A DNA stretch of 64,000 nt from Chaetorhynchus papuensis. Its lineage: Eukaryota > Chordata > Aves > Passeriformes > Rhipiduridae. Each line of letters opens with the position of its first letter. Position 1 is the stretch's first letter. Of the stretch, positions 38,135 through 50,729 are shown piece after piece. The stretch lies in the NCBI GenBank assembly GCA_013396525.1, contig VWYX01000121.1:1347655-1411654 (forward strand). The letters run 5' to 3'. The position numbers and the translations under genes are program-made. The notes under the pieces are model-generated. The model did no database searches, was not told the DNA's origin, and saw only the letters and a list, made by a program, of their open reading frames with translations.

Positions 38135-41100
38135 GCGGTTCTTGAAAAAATGCTAACAATATCATTGGTCATACTTAATGCTGGAAAAACCTTTTAATAA
38201 TTCCAGATTAGCCCATGATATTGTCAGTGAGTGAAAAAGGGAATATGCTCATGTTTATTCAACAGCCAATCAGGTAGTGTGAAGAAGTCCTCTGACCTTG
38301 TTCTAATCTCAATTACACTGCATGAAACCAGACTAATTCTGGAATTAGTCCTCAAATAATTCAAGGAAGATTCAAATTGACCTTAGAGTAAAAACTGCCC
38401 AAGAGATGTCCTTTCACTCAGCTGTAATCTTTCAAGTTGTTCTTCTTAGGTGAAATAAATTCTTTTAAATCTCCTTGGAAATGCTTTTGAAATTTAAGGA
38501 ATGAAGTTTTATCTTGTCATCACCACTTTAATGAGACACAAGCCATTTGTTTGTTCCTATTGCTTGAGTTACAACAGACTTAAAGATATCTCATAACCTG
38601 TCAGTATTCTGACTGGTCTCACTGAATAACAAACTGCTCACCATCACTAAGGGAATCACAGTTTTTATCAAAAAGATTCCATTATTTTCTGAAATACTTT
38701 TTTCTTTTAACTATTTAAAATGCCATATTAACACATCTTTTAAACATACATTTTCAATTTCTTTTAGAACATCATTTATTTATATACTCCATTCTCATGG
38801 CTTCTCTTTAGTGTTCATTACCCAAATGTTGTCTGATGATCTTCCACTGAGCCAAGAAATCTAAAAGAGGAAAAGGCCCAGAGAGAGGACAAGGAAGAAG
38901 GAAGCAGCAACTGCCCAGATTGCAGCTGCATGCTAACACTGGCCAAATCAGTCACGTTTGTATGGTTTCTGAACCAAAGGTGTCGAGATAGATGATAATT
39001 CCCCGAGTTCTTTTCATGACCCTTCACAAAGATCTGGCCATATCAACATTATTTATATGAGACTCTGTCTCTGTGTATAAGGTTATCTGCTTCATAAGCA
39101 TGGTGCTTTTGTGTCATTCCTCCATCCCCTCACTGGTTAAAATACGACATGCTTTTCAAGTCACATTCCTTTGTCCCAAATGCCACGAGTTTCTCCATCC
39201 CCATGAATCCACCTTTCCTGATGAATGCCAGTCCGTCCTCAGCAAGAAAGGTCAATGGGCTGGCCAGGTACAGTGTAGCTTGCTGCCGTGCTGCAGATTC
39301 ATCCTTAGCGGGGCCATCAGTGGTACCCTGTCCCCACTGTGCTGTGCCACTCTGGGGCTCTGCCTTGCCCTGGGCCCTGCAGCACTGCAGGCCATGGGCA
39401 GCCAGCCAGCTGCTGGCTTGGGAAGCTTGCAGCTTTTGGGGTAGATGTAGAGTCCCCATGGAAACTTCCAAGTTCTTCCTCCAGCCATTTCTGCATTTCC
39501 ATCAGCGTGCTTAGGCCATATAATAATCTAATTTGACTGAAAACGTGTCTGTTCTCAAGGTGCCATACCATTTGCAATGCACAATGTCCTCTTTTTTATT
39601 CAACAACAGTTTTTTATGGCTCAGCTCTGCTGGTAGTTCTGATAAAGATGGTGGTGATAAACAAGAGGAAGATGTGCTGTTCATGAAAGCACAGGGAGAG
39701 GTAATTCAGGATACTCTGTTTCCTAGTAGGTTGAAGTGAAGTATCACTCTCCTTATATGACTATTTTTATTACTGTACATATTGTGTAAACAAGGTCTTT
39801 CATGTCTGGTTACTTTGTCCATCATGTAGCTGCTCACATACTTACACAATTTCTTAATTAAAAATTGCAAAACCTTTACAGTTTCATCTCCCTGATCCTG
39901 TCTCAAAGTTAACCTGATGAAAGAAAAGCTGCCATGGCAGCTCTGTGCCCTACAAGGGCTTGAATAACCAAGGTGGCTCTCTTGCACAGTCCCTGCAAAA
40001 TTACTAATGCAAAACAGGTTACACAAATGCATCCTAGTTGCCTGTGAGATGCTTCTATTTGCCTTGGAAACCAAGTTTCACTTCTTGGTTCAAGCACCCG
40101 GTGCTGATACTTGAAACTCCCAGAATAGTTTTATCTTAGAAGTAGCTAGTTGTGCAGAGGGAATTTCTTTGGTACAGTCTTTAAATATTTAACACTTTAA
40201 AAAATGGAAAAATATTCAAAGCTCTGTTCTCCTGAACATGTAATATTAAGAAAGAGGCACCTTCTATTTTCAAGAATTCAGACATATCCTTTTGGTTAGT
40301 ACTTCACCCCCAAAAAACATAGTTTACCAAAAAAAGTTACTGGCTGAAGGAAACACACACATTTTTGCATTTCTCTCTTCTTTCTGACATGGTACTCACT
40401 TCTTGACTGTCTCACATCCAGCTGCAAAACAGATTGGTGCTACCAGATCCTGTTTCTGCAAGCAAGCCCCTGGGAAACCTATCAGTTCACATGGCTTTGG
40501 TTTTGCTCTTGCTTTGTTGGGCATTATCTCAGTATTACAGCTGCCACAGACCAAAGGAGTATTTAATTGCTGCTCCAGTGTACATGGAAGGAAGGATGTT
40601 TAGTGTATGCATTACCTCTAAGCACAGCTATGCCTGTTGGTAGCTCTTGCCATCTTTCAGCTGGATTTCAGTCTGTTCTGTCCCAGTACAAAAGGTGTTG
40701 CACATTAGTCCCCACGACAGGAGCTCCTCTGTATATTGGACTTGCAGAACTGGAAGATCCCTCACATCCACATGTCTTGGGAAGGGACAGTCTTTGATGT
40801 AAGGCTGGGAGGATTTGAATTTTTCGGCATACATTTTATTTCCTTTCTGCTTCTAGTACAATTGTCCAGTTGATCGCAGAAGAGGCTGACCAGTTAATAT
40901 GTATAGAACAGAGAATGTGCATAAATTTATGGTGTAGGGTCTTGGTGGTGGGGAGACTGGTAATCATATGCTGGAATCAATAAGACTTCATGAGCCTGCT
41001 TTATGGACCCTTGTGTTTCACTTCAGTAAGTCACCAGACATAGTTCATAAGTTAACACTTGCTTTGATTCGTATGATTCGTAATATTTCACTTTGCTCTG

Positions 41101-42452
41101 AACTGTAAATGAAAATCACTGTCAAAGATACCAAGTATATAATGAAGTTAAAATGTATACATGAACATATAAATGTATATACTTGTTTTCTTTGGAGAAA
41201 CACCTACAGAAGGGATGAGGCACACCCCCAGGCACATCACATCTCCTCCTACCCTCTCCCTCTTCTATAGGGATTCATTCTGTAAACCGATGAGTGTTTA
41301 ATCAGTTGCCTTTCATTCTCACCTATGACAGAAACAACTTCTCGCACCAATCCAATAACATAACATTTCCTGAAGACAATAAAAAAGCTTTGATTTCAGG
41401 CCAGAAGAAGGCATCCTTCTCCAAAACTCTGGTTGTTTATTGCTGGCTAGTTTAATAAAAGATATTACATATTCTTGCAAGATTTGCCCAACATACCTTT
41501 TGGCCATTCCTTCTACAGCAATATAAGTAAAGTTGTGCTTGGAATACAAAGACTCAGGATTAAGGACCTATGCCCCCTTAGAAGTGCTCTTCTTGGACTT
41601 GAGTATCTGAATGTCCCTAAGCACAGTTAGGCTCTGAGTGCCAATTAAGTGCAACTCGTCTGTAAATAAACAAATACAAAATCCTAGAGACGCTTCTCAG
41701 CTGTTTCAACTCCAAAAATGAGTTCCTCAAAAGATTGTTCTTGATTCAGTGCTTGTATTTAGTACAGTGAAACAGAAATTTCAGTGCATTTATGTTTTAG
41801 CTAGAGCTCTGTCCCTAGTTTACCACACTAAAATTAGACTGAGAATTATCATTCCTGTTTTCATCAACTAGGTTAACTACTAGCAGTCATATATTCATGG
41901 CTGAGCTTTCCCCAAAATATACATTTATGTTCTGTGCAACTACTCATGCAAATATCACCAAGAGGAATTAATTGCATATGTTCCTCTCTCACACCCCTGG
42001 GGCAGAGTTTGTTAGGTACCACCAGGCTGAGCACAGCATAAGTTCAGCCACAGAAACCTTTGCTGCAAAGTATGTTAGGTGCCTACAGATTTCAGCTCCA
42101 AGGGAGCGACCACACGTCCTCTTCTGACAGCAGCAATGCCTCAAGTGGTACTGCTTGGCAATCCCCACCACTGTCCCTGGTGAAGATTTGCTGTGCTAGC
42201 ACTTTTTACACTGTTTCAGCTTTAACCCGGCTCATTTTGATGGATGTGGGTCAGGGACTGACTGTCCAAGTAGCTCAGCTAGCAGGTCCCTAAGACAGTA
42301 AATTCTATCAGTCTGGCAGTGACAGCCCAGGAAGTGGGCTCTACACCACCTCCCCCTGCAGCTAACAGAGAGGGAGTGGTGACCCAGGCAGTGAAGGTTT
42401 TGGTTGTCTTTTCCTTTCTTTTAATACTTCTGCCTCTGAATCCTTTTTAGCA

Positions 42453-42468
42453 CAACAACAACAACAAC
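42453..42468. repeat. (CAA)n short repeat
   Basis: Five CAA units within a moderately GC-rich segment. Confidence 0.9.
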
Positions 42469-42744
42469 TGGTAGTCTGGTGCCAATGTGTGTCAGGGAAC
42501 TGACATATGAATTTGTATAGGAAGGCATATAAAAGGAAATATTCAGTCTTAGAATATGGAGGTTTTATTTTTCCAGGCATAAGTGATATTATCCAACCAT
42601 GGAGGAGGACTGTTTTCATGCTCCCCCTGAAATTCTTTTCTGCAGCTCACTGAGCTTCTGACTCATTCATTCTGTGCAAAACAAAGTGATTACATATTTT
42701 AAAAGCCTGTATCTTTATTGCTGTTTGTGTACTCTCCCCCTTCC

Positions 42745-42761
42745 TTTTTTTTTTTTTTTTT
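42745..42761. repeat. poly(T), 17 T
   Basis: T tract following a pyrimidine-rich 'ctcccccttcc'. Confidence 0.95.
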
Positions 42762-44139
42762 GATATGCCAAATGGGCAAAAGGAATGATTTCTTTAATCT
42801 GTCTTTCAGTCCAGATCTCATTATAGGCAAATATTAAACACTATTTCATAACTTTTAACAGATAAGCCCTTATTGTCTGAGGTGTGAAAATGCGTGTCTT
42901 AAAAAAATGTCATTCATTCCTTTTCTGTAGGAGCTGTCACTGACATCCTGCTGCCCGGAGATCAGAGGAACCCACATTTCCTCCTGCTTGAGTTGCACAA
43001 GGGCAGGCCTACATACAGACCAGGAGACACTTCCTTGGGAGAAGCTGGCAGCTTAGGCATGATGGGAAGGCCAAAACACCTGCTTACCATCCCTGGGAGA
43101 AAAATAAAAAAGGAGAAAAGAGAGAAAAGAAGTGGCTCCTCAGAGCAGCATTTTCCAGGCCCTGCTACAGTTCTGCGGAGAGAAGGAGGTGAGCAGGCAG
43201 GTGATGGCAGCAGGTGATGGTCCCACTGACATTCTGCACTGGGGATCAGCTGGCAGGTCAGCACAGGGCTGCAGGGAAGGCAGCTTACTGGTGGCACTGG
43301 TTAACAGATGAAGAACAATGCTCCCTGCAGGTTTTCTGCCTCTGAACAGAGGTCCCAGCCAGGTAAAAGGGCTGTGCAGTGCCCAATGCTTTGCAGCAAT
43401 CTGATGGCAGCTGCTCCCTGAACTGGAGCTGTATTGCCCTGTGCTTCGACTTTGGCTCTTACTGGAAGAGACTGCAGCAGGATAGAGACTCACTTCACTT
43501 TGCTCTCCATTTCATTTCCTTTCTCTGACCATTTCTTCTTTCCTCATCTTCTCCCCACCTGCCTTATATCATTCCTGTTTCATCTTACGTTGAGTGACTG
43601 TCATCAGTCACTATGTGCCATCATACAGATATTTAGACACCATTTAGGCATCTTGGCAGTGTCTGTCACTGAGGTCGCCTTGGACTCCTGAGATCTTTCA
43701 CTATCTAGTGAAAAAATTCAACATCTTACATTAATTTGGATTGTATAACAGTATTATATACTTCACCTGAGCTTAGCACCTTCATCAGATGTTCTCTAAC
43801 TATTTTCAGTGGGGATGTCAGGATTTCTATCATTTCTACTCTTCCTAATACTGAGGCAAAACCATGTAATTTTTCCATTCCATGAAACGATTTGTCCAAG
43901 ATCACACTGGATTGCAGAACCTGTATCACCTGTCAAGTTGCAACAAGAAAATACTGATACAGGGTGGCATTATTGTCTCCTTTCAAAATAGTCTTACAAA
44001 AAGTGTGCAAATGTTTGACTTTCACATGAATTGCATGATCCTGAGGTAACCAGAGTAGGAGACAAGTCACCCTTCTGACAGGGAAAAAGTCTGCACACCC
44101 TCACATCCATTGGCACAAACTTGCCTTACCTCTTCAGCA

Positions 44140-44171
44140 CCACTGAAGCATGATGCCACTGAAGCATTGTG
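44140..44171. repeat. 16-bp tandem duplication
   Basis: 'ccactgaagcatgatg' at 44140-44155 is followed directly by 'ccactgaagcattgtg' at 44156-44171, with two mismatches. It is probably a replication-slippage duplicate. Confidence 0.9.
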
Positions 44172-44339
44172 CCAATAAATATCTCCAGGATAAGGCTGCT
44201 TACAAGTGTCCCATTCATGAAGTTCTCTAAATATTCACTGTCATGTGTGATATTTCAAAGGCATAACAGTAAGAAAATGTGTGCTATTTTACAAGGGTGA
44301 GCTGAATGCATTTCTTCTGCCCTGTGCTTGAGATGAAAA

Positions 44340-44800
44340 GAAAACAGGCAATTAAATAAGGAAGTCTAGGGCCCTTTTTATAGCATTGTGTGTGACCGCA
44401 AAAGGGAGAATGGTAATTGCCATTAGTGTGTGATATCCTTTAGCAACCTGACTCAGAAAATATCTCTGCATCCTAGAATGCCGGTGTTTTATAAAGCCTG
44501 CAGGCACATCAGTCTTCAATAAGAGAGCTCACCCCATCAAAGCATTTAAAATTAATTTTAATCCAGGGAGTTCAACTCCTGTCTTTAAACCTTTACAAAC
44601 AAGTTTAAAGCTGACATGTGCCATAAATTCGTGGTGGTCTGTAGAGGTTTTTTTATAAGCTGAACAAAGCATAACAATTACCTGGGGAATTCAGCAAAGC
44701 CCAGTTGGTGTGTATAGATAATACACTTGGAGAGGAGTTCTTTATACCTTTTATAATAGCTACTGTACGTATAAAGTCTACAGGAAAATGTCACTGTGAT
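44340..44800. promoter_or_regulatory. candidate regulatory block, homeodomain-like motifs
   Basis: Contains 'taattgccatta' at 44414-44425, an inverted pair of TAAT cores separated by four bases, the layout bound by paired-class homeodomain dimers. It also has the perfect 16-bp palindrome 'ttaaaattaattttaa' at 44546-44561. Retained CpGs occur near 44397, 44482, 44629 and 44769. The segment is free of repeats and frames. Motifs this short occur by chance in AT-rich DNA, so regulatory function is an inference. Confidence 0.25.
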
Positions 44801-47800
44801 AACAACTATCCCTTAAGTCAGGCATGTTATAATAAGAAGACAGTGCTGCTCCTTTATCTGTGTGCCAATAAAAGAGCAAAGTAGGCATCCTGTCCCATAG
44901 CATGGACACTGTAATATAGGTGCGGTTTGCCACATATAAAGATGCTGAAATTTGTCCTGTTCTGCTGCAAAATACGGGAAATTCTGTTGTTTGATTTCAC
45001 GTGTTCCTTCTTTCTGAAATGTTCAAACAAATACACATTCATAGCTTTAAGATGAAAAAACACAGAATTTCAGCTCTTGCCCATTTTACTCCACCATCAC
45101 GAGATATTGCACTGACTGCTAATATGCAGCCAGTATTCACCTGACCAGGATTTGTTCTCTGGACTGGTCCAATTTTCTTCCTTTTTGATCTCATATAGTA
45201 AAGCAATGTTGGCTCCTGCCTCTTCTTTGTCAAAGACTCTGACCTTCACCTGTTATGCTTCAAGCAAGTACTGAACGCTTTCAGTGCTGCTATTTCACTG
45301 TGCAAGGACACCATAATGGTGCTGAAACTCTTCTTTGGAGCTGGCACGCTGACACTGCTGCTTATTGAGCTGCCCTCTGTGACCCTGCTGTGCTGCTGTG
45401 TTCTTTGGCAGCTGTGCCCTGCTGCAATCCCAAAGGCAGCATCTCCGTTGCACCAGCACGTCTCAGGCTGAAGCACCAACGGCCTGTGGGACACTGTTTG
45501 CCATCCCATCAGGTCTGCTGATCCACCTCTCTTCAGGGCTACACTCCAGACCTGAAAAGTGAAAAGATCCAAGCTAATAGCTCCCCCAGTCCTGTCCTAA
45601 CAGTAGTGGTGGTTTTGTTTAAATGTGAACACTTCTTCAATCCTACAAAGGAGCAGCTGAGATGAAAGAAGATGGGAATCTCTTAAACCTGCTTCCCTGG
45701 AGAAATCTTAAGTGAACCCTTATGTTCATTTATTTTCTGTTGGTATTTCCATGCTGACTCCAGTCATAATTAAACTGCAAGTTCCTTAGGGCAGAGACTA
45801 GCCTTTTGTTTGTTGTTAATTAGCAGTTTATGCAACAAGGCCTCTGTGACTTGACTTGTGAGTGACAAAAAAATCAATGTGTTATGTTTTTCAGGTTTGG
45901 GGGAGATTCTGGCAGCCTTCACACAGAGAAGATTGACATTTGGTTGAGGATCATAATGCATGCACATTAGTGGAATGCTGCTGCTAAAATGATAAACAGT
46001 TATGATTCATTTGATGTTAAGACTTGAACGATCATATCAGGATTTTGAGTTAGTAGTCTGCTGTGATCTAGTCACCCTCATCTCTCCAGGCTTTATTTCA
46101 GGCTGTCTGCACAGTCAGTAAAGGAACAATGCATGGATTTACTCCCAATTCATATTTTCAGTGTCTTCTGGAGTGGTTAGGGCTGAAAACATATTTATTT
46201 TCCTGCTTGGATTCCTGGGGGATTCCAATGGGCTGCTAACTGTGTAATGGCTGCCAGGAGCTGCTACTGACCAAGTGTCTATGCTCTTCTGGCTAGGGTC
46301 AGTTAGAAAACAGTAAATATTTTCCACAGAATTTTACTAAGGAGCTATAAAAACCTCTCTGAGGGGAAAAAAATAAATAAAATAAGGTATATTTCAAATT
46401 TTCTGTGCAATACTAAAACTGTTTGATTCTGAACAAAATATTCAGTTTCAGCTGTTTAACTGGTCCCTAAGAAAAAGTGAAAGAAGGAAATATGCTATAT
46501 GAATTTTCTTTTCAAAGTCAGTTTTTCATTAAAACTTTTAAGTCATCTGTATTTGTGACAAATAGAACACACATGGGGATTTAAGATATTGTTTGTGTAA
46601 TATGTCAGAGACAGAGATTTAGAGCTTTTTCCAAGCATCAGAGAAATGTTAGGAGTTCTCAAACTGTTACCAGTCTCATTAATCATCCTGGATTTTAAAG
46701 TATATATTTCTAACCATGCTAAACAATTAAATCAAAGTTAAGGCCAAAGCCTGCCTGTGAATATGTGCAATATCCATTTAAGTCAATATGAAGACAAAAT
46801 TTAGCTCTTAAGCCTTTTAACTGATAAAGTCCTAAAATAGCTTTACAGGCAAGAATTTCCTGGCAAGACTAGAGTTTTGTAAATCTAAAAGCATGCAATC
46901 ATATTTCAATGTAAAATAGCATATAAATATCAAGCCACATCTTGAATTGTAGCCAAATGCAACACTACATCAAGCACAGCTCAGAAGTGCTATATACAAA
47001 ATTAATGCTTTGTCAAGTTTCTGCATCTGTACATAATAAACACAGAAATTTGCACATACATATGTATCATTGTAAAAAATTGGAAGGTGCTGTTGTCCTT
47101 TTTGTCTCAGTTATAAGCTCTTTTGCTAAAAGGAATGTGATATTTAGCTTTTAAAGTCAGAATAGGATGTAAGTGGACGGTATTTCAAGGAGAGTGTTAG
47201 TGTTACATCTAAGGCTTACTGCCACCGTGTAGTGCTATATCCCTCCTGGGGTCACATGCAGCTCAGTCAGTGGCTTTCCAAGAGTCAAGTAAAATACTTA
47301 TGAGTTTAAGTAGGACAGAAATTTTCATAAAAGCCTTTCATCCCTGCCTGTTTCCCCCTCCCCCCACCCCTAATCTGCATAAGTCTCAAAACCCAGTGAG
47401 AAAATTTAAGATGTCAGAAAGTAATAATACAATTAATCTTAGAAACTTTTCAGTTCCTATTTGGTTATTGCACTCAAGCTATGCATATCTATCCTAATTT
47501 AATGTTGTATACACTATAACTTCTCATTTCCTCTCCCAAACCTGAAGTTCAGTGTAATGCATTGCTGGAGCTCCATCCTGGAGGAACTGTTATGCAGTTC
47601 AGTAGTGGAGCAAGTATTTCTCTATGGATGGGATTTCCAGATGAGGCCTTAGTGGCTGATGCAATGGACAAAGCAAAAGTGGAGTTAGGATGTAACACTG
47701 AGGATGAGGTTATCCTAGTGGTAAATCAAATGTACACATCTCTGCATCTGTGTACAGATGTCAGTGTCTCTTGCTGAGGCTGGAGAAGAGGACTTTGGGG

Positions 47801-50105
47801 CAGTCAGGGTAATAACAGCCCAGACTACAGCTTCATCTGTAAGAATGGAAAACAGAAGGCACAAGACTAAATGGAATTGAGCTCTGAGGCCAAAGAGAGA
47901 GATGATGGTAGAGTACCTCCAGATAAATGAGCTTTCTTTCTTGGTCTCTTGTTATCTGGTATATGTTCACATTGGGGGCTTGCATGTAAGCTCACTGAAA
48001 AACTCATAATGGCCACAATCCAGCAGTTAAGAGTCCTGGAGAGACAAGAAGACAACAACAAGAGACATGAGTAGGACCTTCCTGAGCTGTAACTGACTAG
48101 GAAAGAGAGGCATAAGTGAGGAGATCTAAATAAGCCACTTCAACTCTGATGCTCAGTGAGCTCCTTCAACTTGAGCCCACCTATCACTTGGGTGCTGAAG
48201 TCCCTCAGAGTATGGCCTGAACCTCTCAGACAATTCAAAGCTGGTGACAGCTACCCAGTACCAGCTGAGCAGTACCTCCAGGGTTGCTCATACCCTTCCA
48301 TGGAGCAGCTGAAGACAGCACCAAGGCGTGCCCTTTGCCTTCTGATATGGATGAGCAAACACAGTCCCTGGCAGCAGCAGGGCAGGGGCTGAGTCTAATC
48401 ACATCAGCCATCCTCAGCCGTGCCATCCCCACTAGGCAATCAGAGCCCACAGTGCTGCCTGTGGGGAAACAGCATCTTTTTGCTTCCTCTCTTTTTTACT
48501 GAAACAGGACTTTTGTGGGCTCACTTTGTAGATTAATACCTTCTTATAACAGGAGAAAAAGGCCCTTGTATTGATGACCAAGTTCTTATTCTAGACACAA
48601 CAGTTCTCAAGACACCAACTGCTAGCCTTTTCATCAAATGGTAGGAAAGAAAACAATTAATTCCCATAATTCCTGCTGTTTATTTCTAAAAGCAATAATA
48701 CCAAAAAAGCTATCCTTCAGTGAAAAGTAAGTTACAGCAGATTTCAATTTGTGAATGTCTTAGCTCACTCTCTCTCATAGGAGAGGGATTTTTGCATTCC
48801 TGCTTTTGTAAAACAAAATGCACTGAAGAGCCGAGAGGCTTAAAACACACAAAATAATACTGATTTTTTTCTATTTTTCTCCTTGAAGAAGTATCATGTT
48901 CTTCAAGAAGCTTCTAGCAAACACACTGGTCACAGTTGAATTCCGTCTTCCTCCCCCCCACCCCCCCAGTCCATTCTAGCATTCAATGTTCAGAACACTT
49001 AACTTCCTTAAGCAAATGGAAATCATTTTATGGAAAAATTGAAAGTTCTTCTGTATTGATTAGTAAGTCAGTTAAATTGGAAATTTTTCTGCCAATTGAC
49101 CTAATTTTAAATATCCAGGCATGGAGGTTTTGCTTCATCTTTCACCACTATTTATCTAAGAAGGGCTTATTCTGTCAGTTCCACTGAGGCGTTCGTCTAA
49201 CTCCAGTGAACGTGAGAAAAAACCCCACAGGCTTACTGAGTCTGAAGTCTTGTGCAAACAATGCATCCCTAGATGAGGATTCACACCATTTATAACTATA
49301 CATCGATAAATATACACACACATGCAGAGAATATGCACAGCAAGCTTTTAAAAAGGGCAAGGGCAAAATTGCATTTCAGTAAAGTCCAGGTTAAAAAACT
49401 TGACTGAATAAAATTTGTTTTGATAATAATCAGCTTTAGTATTTTTATTATTATACATCTATTGAAAAGGCTTTTCAGAAGCTTTAATAATTAAAGACAC
49501 TTTAGGGCCCTTGCATGCAGGCCCCAGCCCAGCTCATGCATCTCTCCCAGGTATGACTTGGGACATTCATAAATTTGTCACTGTTATGCAGACGTCTTCA
49601 TACAGCTTCGGATTCTCTTTACTGTTTAAAACCGTGCAGATGTTTCTGAGAAGGACACTTTCTGGTGGCATGCTCAGTTATGTCCCTTCTCTCACTGTTC
49701 TTTAAGAGTCCATCTTGATCAATCTGCTGTTTCAGGTTGCAAAGCTGGTTTAAGGGTTCTTCCTTTCCCCACCTTTGGCTGCTCACTTCTATTGCTGAAC
49801 AGTAGGTCACTGCCCCCTCAGCAGCACCAAAGCAACAGTTACATCACTGAAATAACCTAAGAATTATTTTCAAGCAACTTTATGTATTGGTGGGGTTTTG
49901 TTTGTTGTTTTAGGTTTTTAAACCCGGTTTGGTGGCTGGCTCACCTCCATAGAATTAAACCAGCACAGCTGAAGAAGTGATCAGTTAGAGCTATGGGGCA
50001 AGAATAAGCAGCAAATGCAGGAACCTCTTAAATCAGCTGCCACCTGAAAAAAAGTTCCTATAACTACATCATTGTGTGATGTGCTGGGGGAGTAAAAGAG
50101 TATTT
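44801..50105. other. unique noncoding DNA
   Basis: The patch at 45246-45572 is GC-richer and open for 108 codons on minus. On plus it has an overlapping open stretch in another frame that includes an FGAGT motif (see rejected items). A small perfect hairpin of 9-bp arms lies at 48892-48900/48909-48917. C-rich runs are at 47347-47359 and 48953. The 71-codon frame at 47562-47777 is not recognised. Confidence 0.55.
48953..48967. repeat. C7-A-C7 tract
   Basis: Two runs of seven C separated by one A. The minus strand is G-rich and may form a quadruplex only if the long runs are split. It is prone to sequencing and assembly error. Confidence 0.9.
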
Positions 50106-50729
50106 TTATGAATATAACTGCAGTGATTCATGTGTTTGGTGTTCTGGAATGTGTTGAGCATATGGTATTGCAGGCTTTATGTAAGTGACCTTGCAAGTTT
50201 GTATTTTTAAATCTATTATGGAACAACTAATGAATAGTTTCTGATTTCTCCTTCCTATTGGGATAAATCCTGAGCTTCTAGTAAGTGCAGTCTTTGGGGC
50301 AGAACCCACAACTATTCCAGTTGGACTAGCATTTATTTCATCCCAATGGAGAGAGGAGTTCTCCACATCTCCTGGGAGATTTCTGCTCTTAGCATATGTT
50401 ATCTTGTTTGGTTTTTTTTTCCTGTGGGAAGAAATTATGTGAGGCATATTAGCAATGAAGAGATATACTGTATACAAAGTCTTATCATTTTCCAACAGCA
50501 CAAATAAACTGGGAATCATCCTACTGTTCTTGTTCCTTGACAGATATAAGAGTGTGATGATACCAGTGAGTGACAGGCTACCAGGGAGCATTACTGAGCC
50601 CAGAAAGTCCTTCACCCTTGGTGCTGTGCTGGTGGATATTTCCACTGTGGGCTTTTGGCTTGGCCTCCTGTGGGTGATGTGATGAAGAAAAGAACTTCGT
50701 CTGGATTTATCACTTAGCTTGTTGACCAC
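50106..50729 (-). other. 207-codon open frame, unrecognised
   Basis: This is the longest ATG-to-stop frame in the window. The translated product has a basic N-terminal third (Lys/Arg/Ser-rich), a mildly hydrophobic stretch around residues 75-95, a lysine cluster near residue 103, and no repeats or motifs I know. No splice signals, poly(A) signal or Kozak context single it out. A 75-codon frame on the plus strand overlaps it (50455-50682). It could be a chance frame, part of a noncoding transcript, or a lineage-specific gene. I do not assign a function and do not call it a CDS. Confidence 0.25.

Larger units (their letters stand above)
36291..44339. other. unique noncoding DNA, GC-richer near 39.2-39.5 and 43.0-43.5 kb
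   Basis: Mostly AT-rich. At 39.07-39.58 kb five overlapping frames of 65-123 codons occur on both strands in a GC-rich patch. Both-strand openness argues for composition, not coding. The 84-codon frame at 37662-37916 has one hydrophobic stretch that looks like a membrane helix but no recognisable family. Frames near 43.0-43.5 kb are likewise composition-driven. Confidence 0.55.

Noticed and set aside
39073..39577. Cluster of frames of 65-123 codons on both strands.
   Set aside because: Simultaneous openness of several phases on both strands is explained by local GC-richness.
45280..45440. T-cell receptor J-like segment: 'CACTGTG' heptamer followed by a frame with KLFFGAGTLTL.
   Set aside because: The nonamer expected 12 or 23 bp upstream is absent, there is no GT donor after the J-like motif, and no V, D or C segments lie in the window. 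The FGAGT motif is probably chance in a CTG-rich patch.
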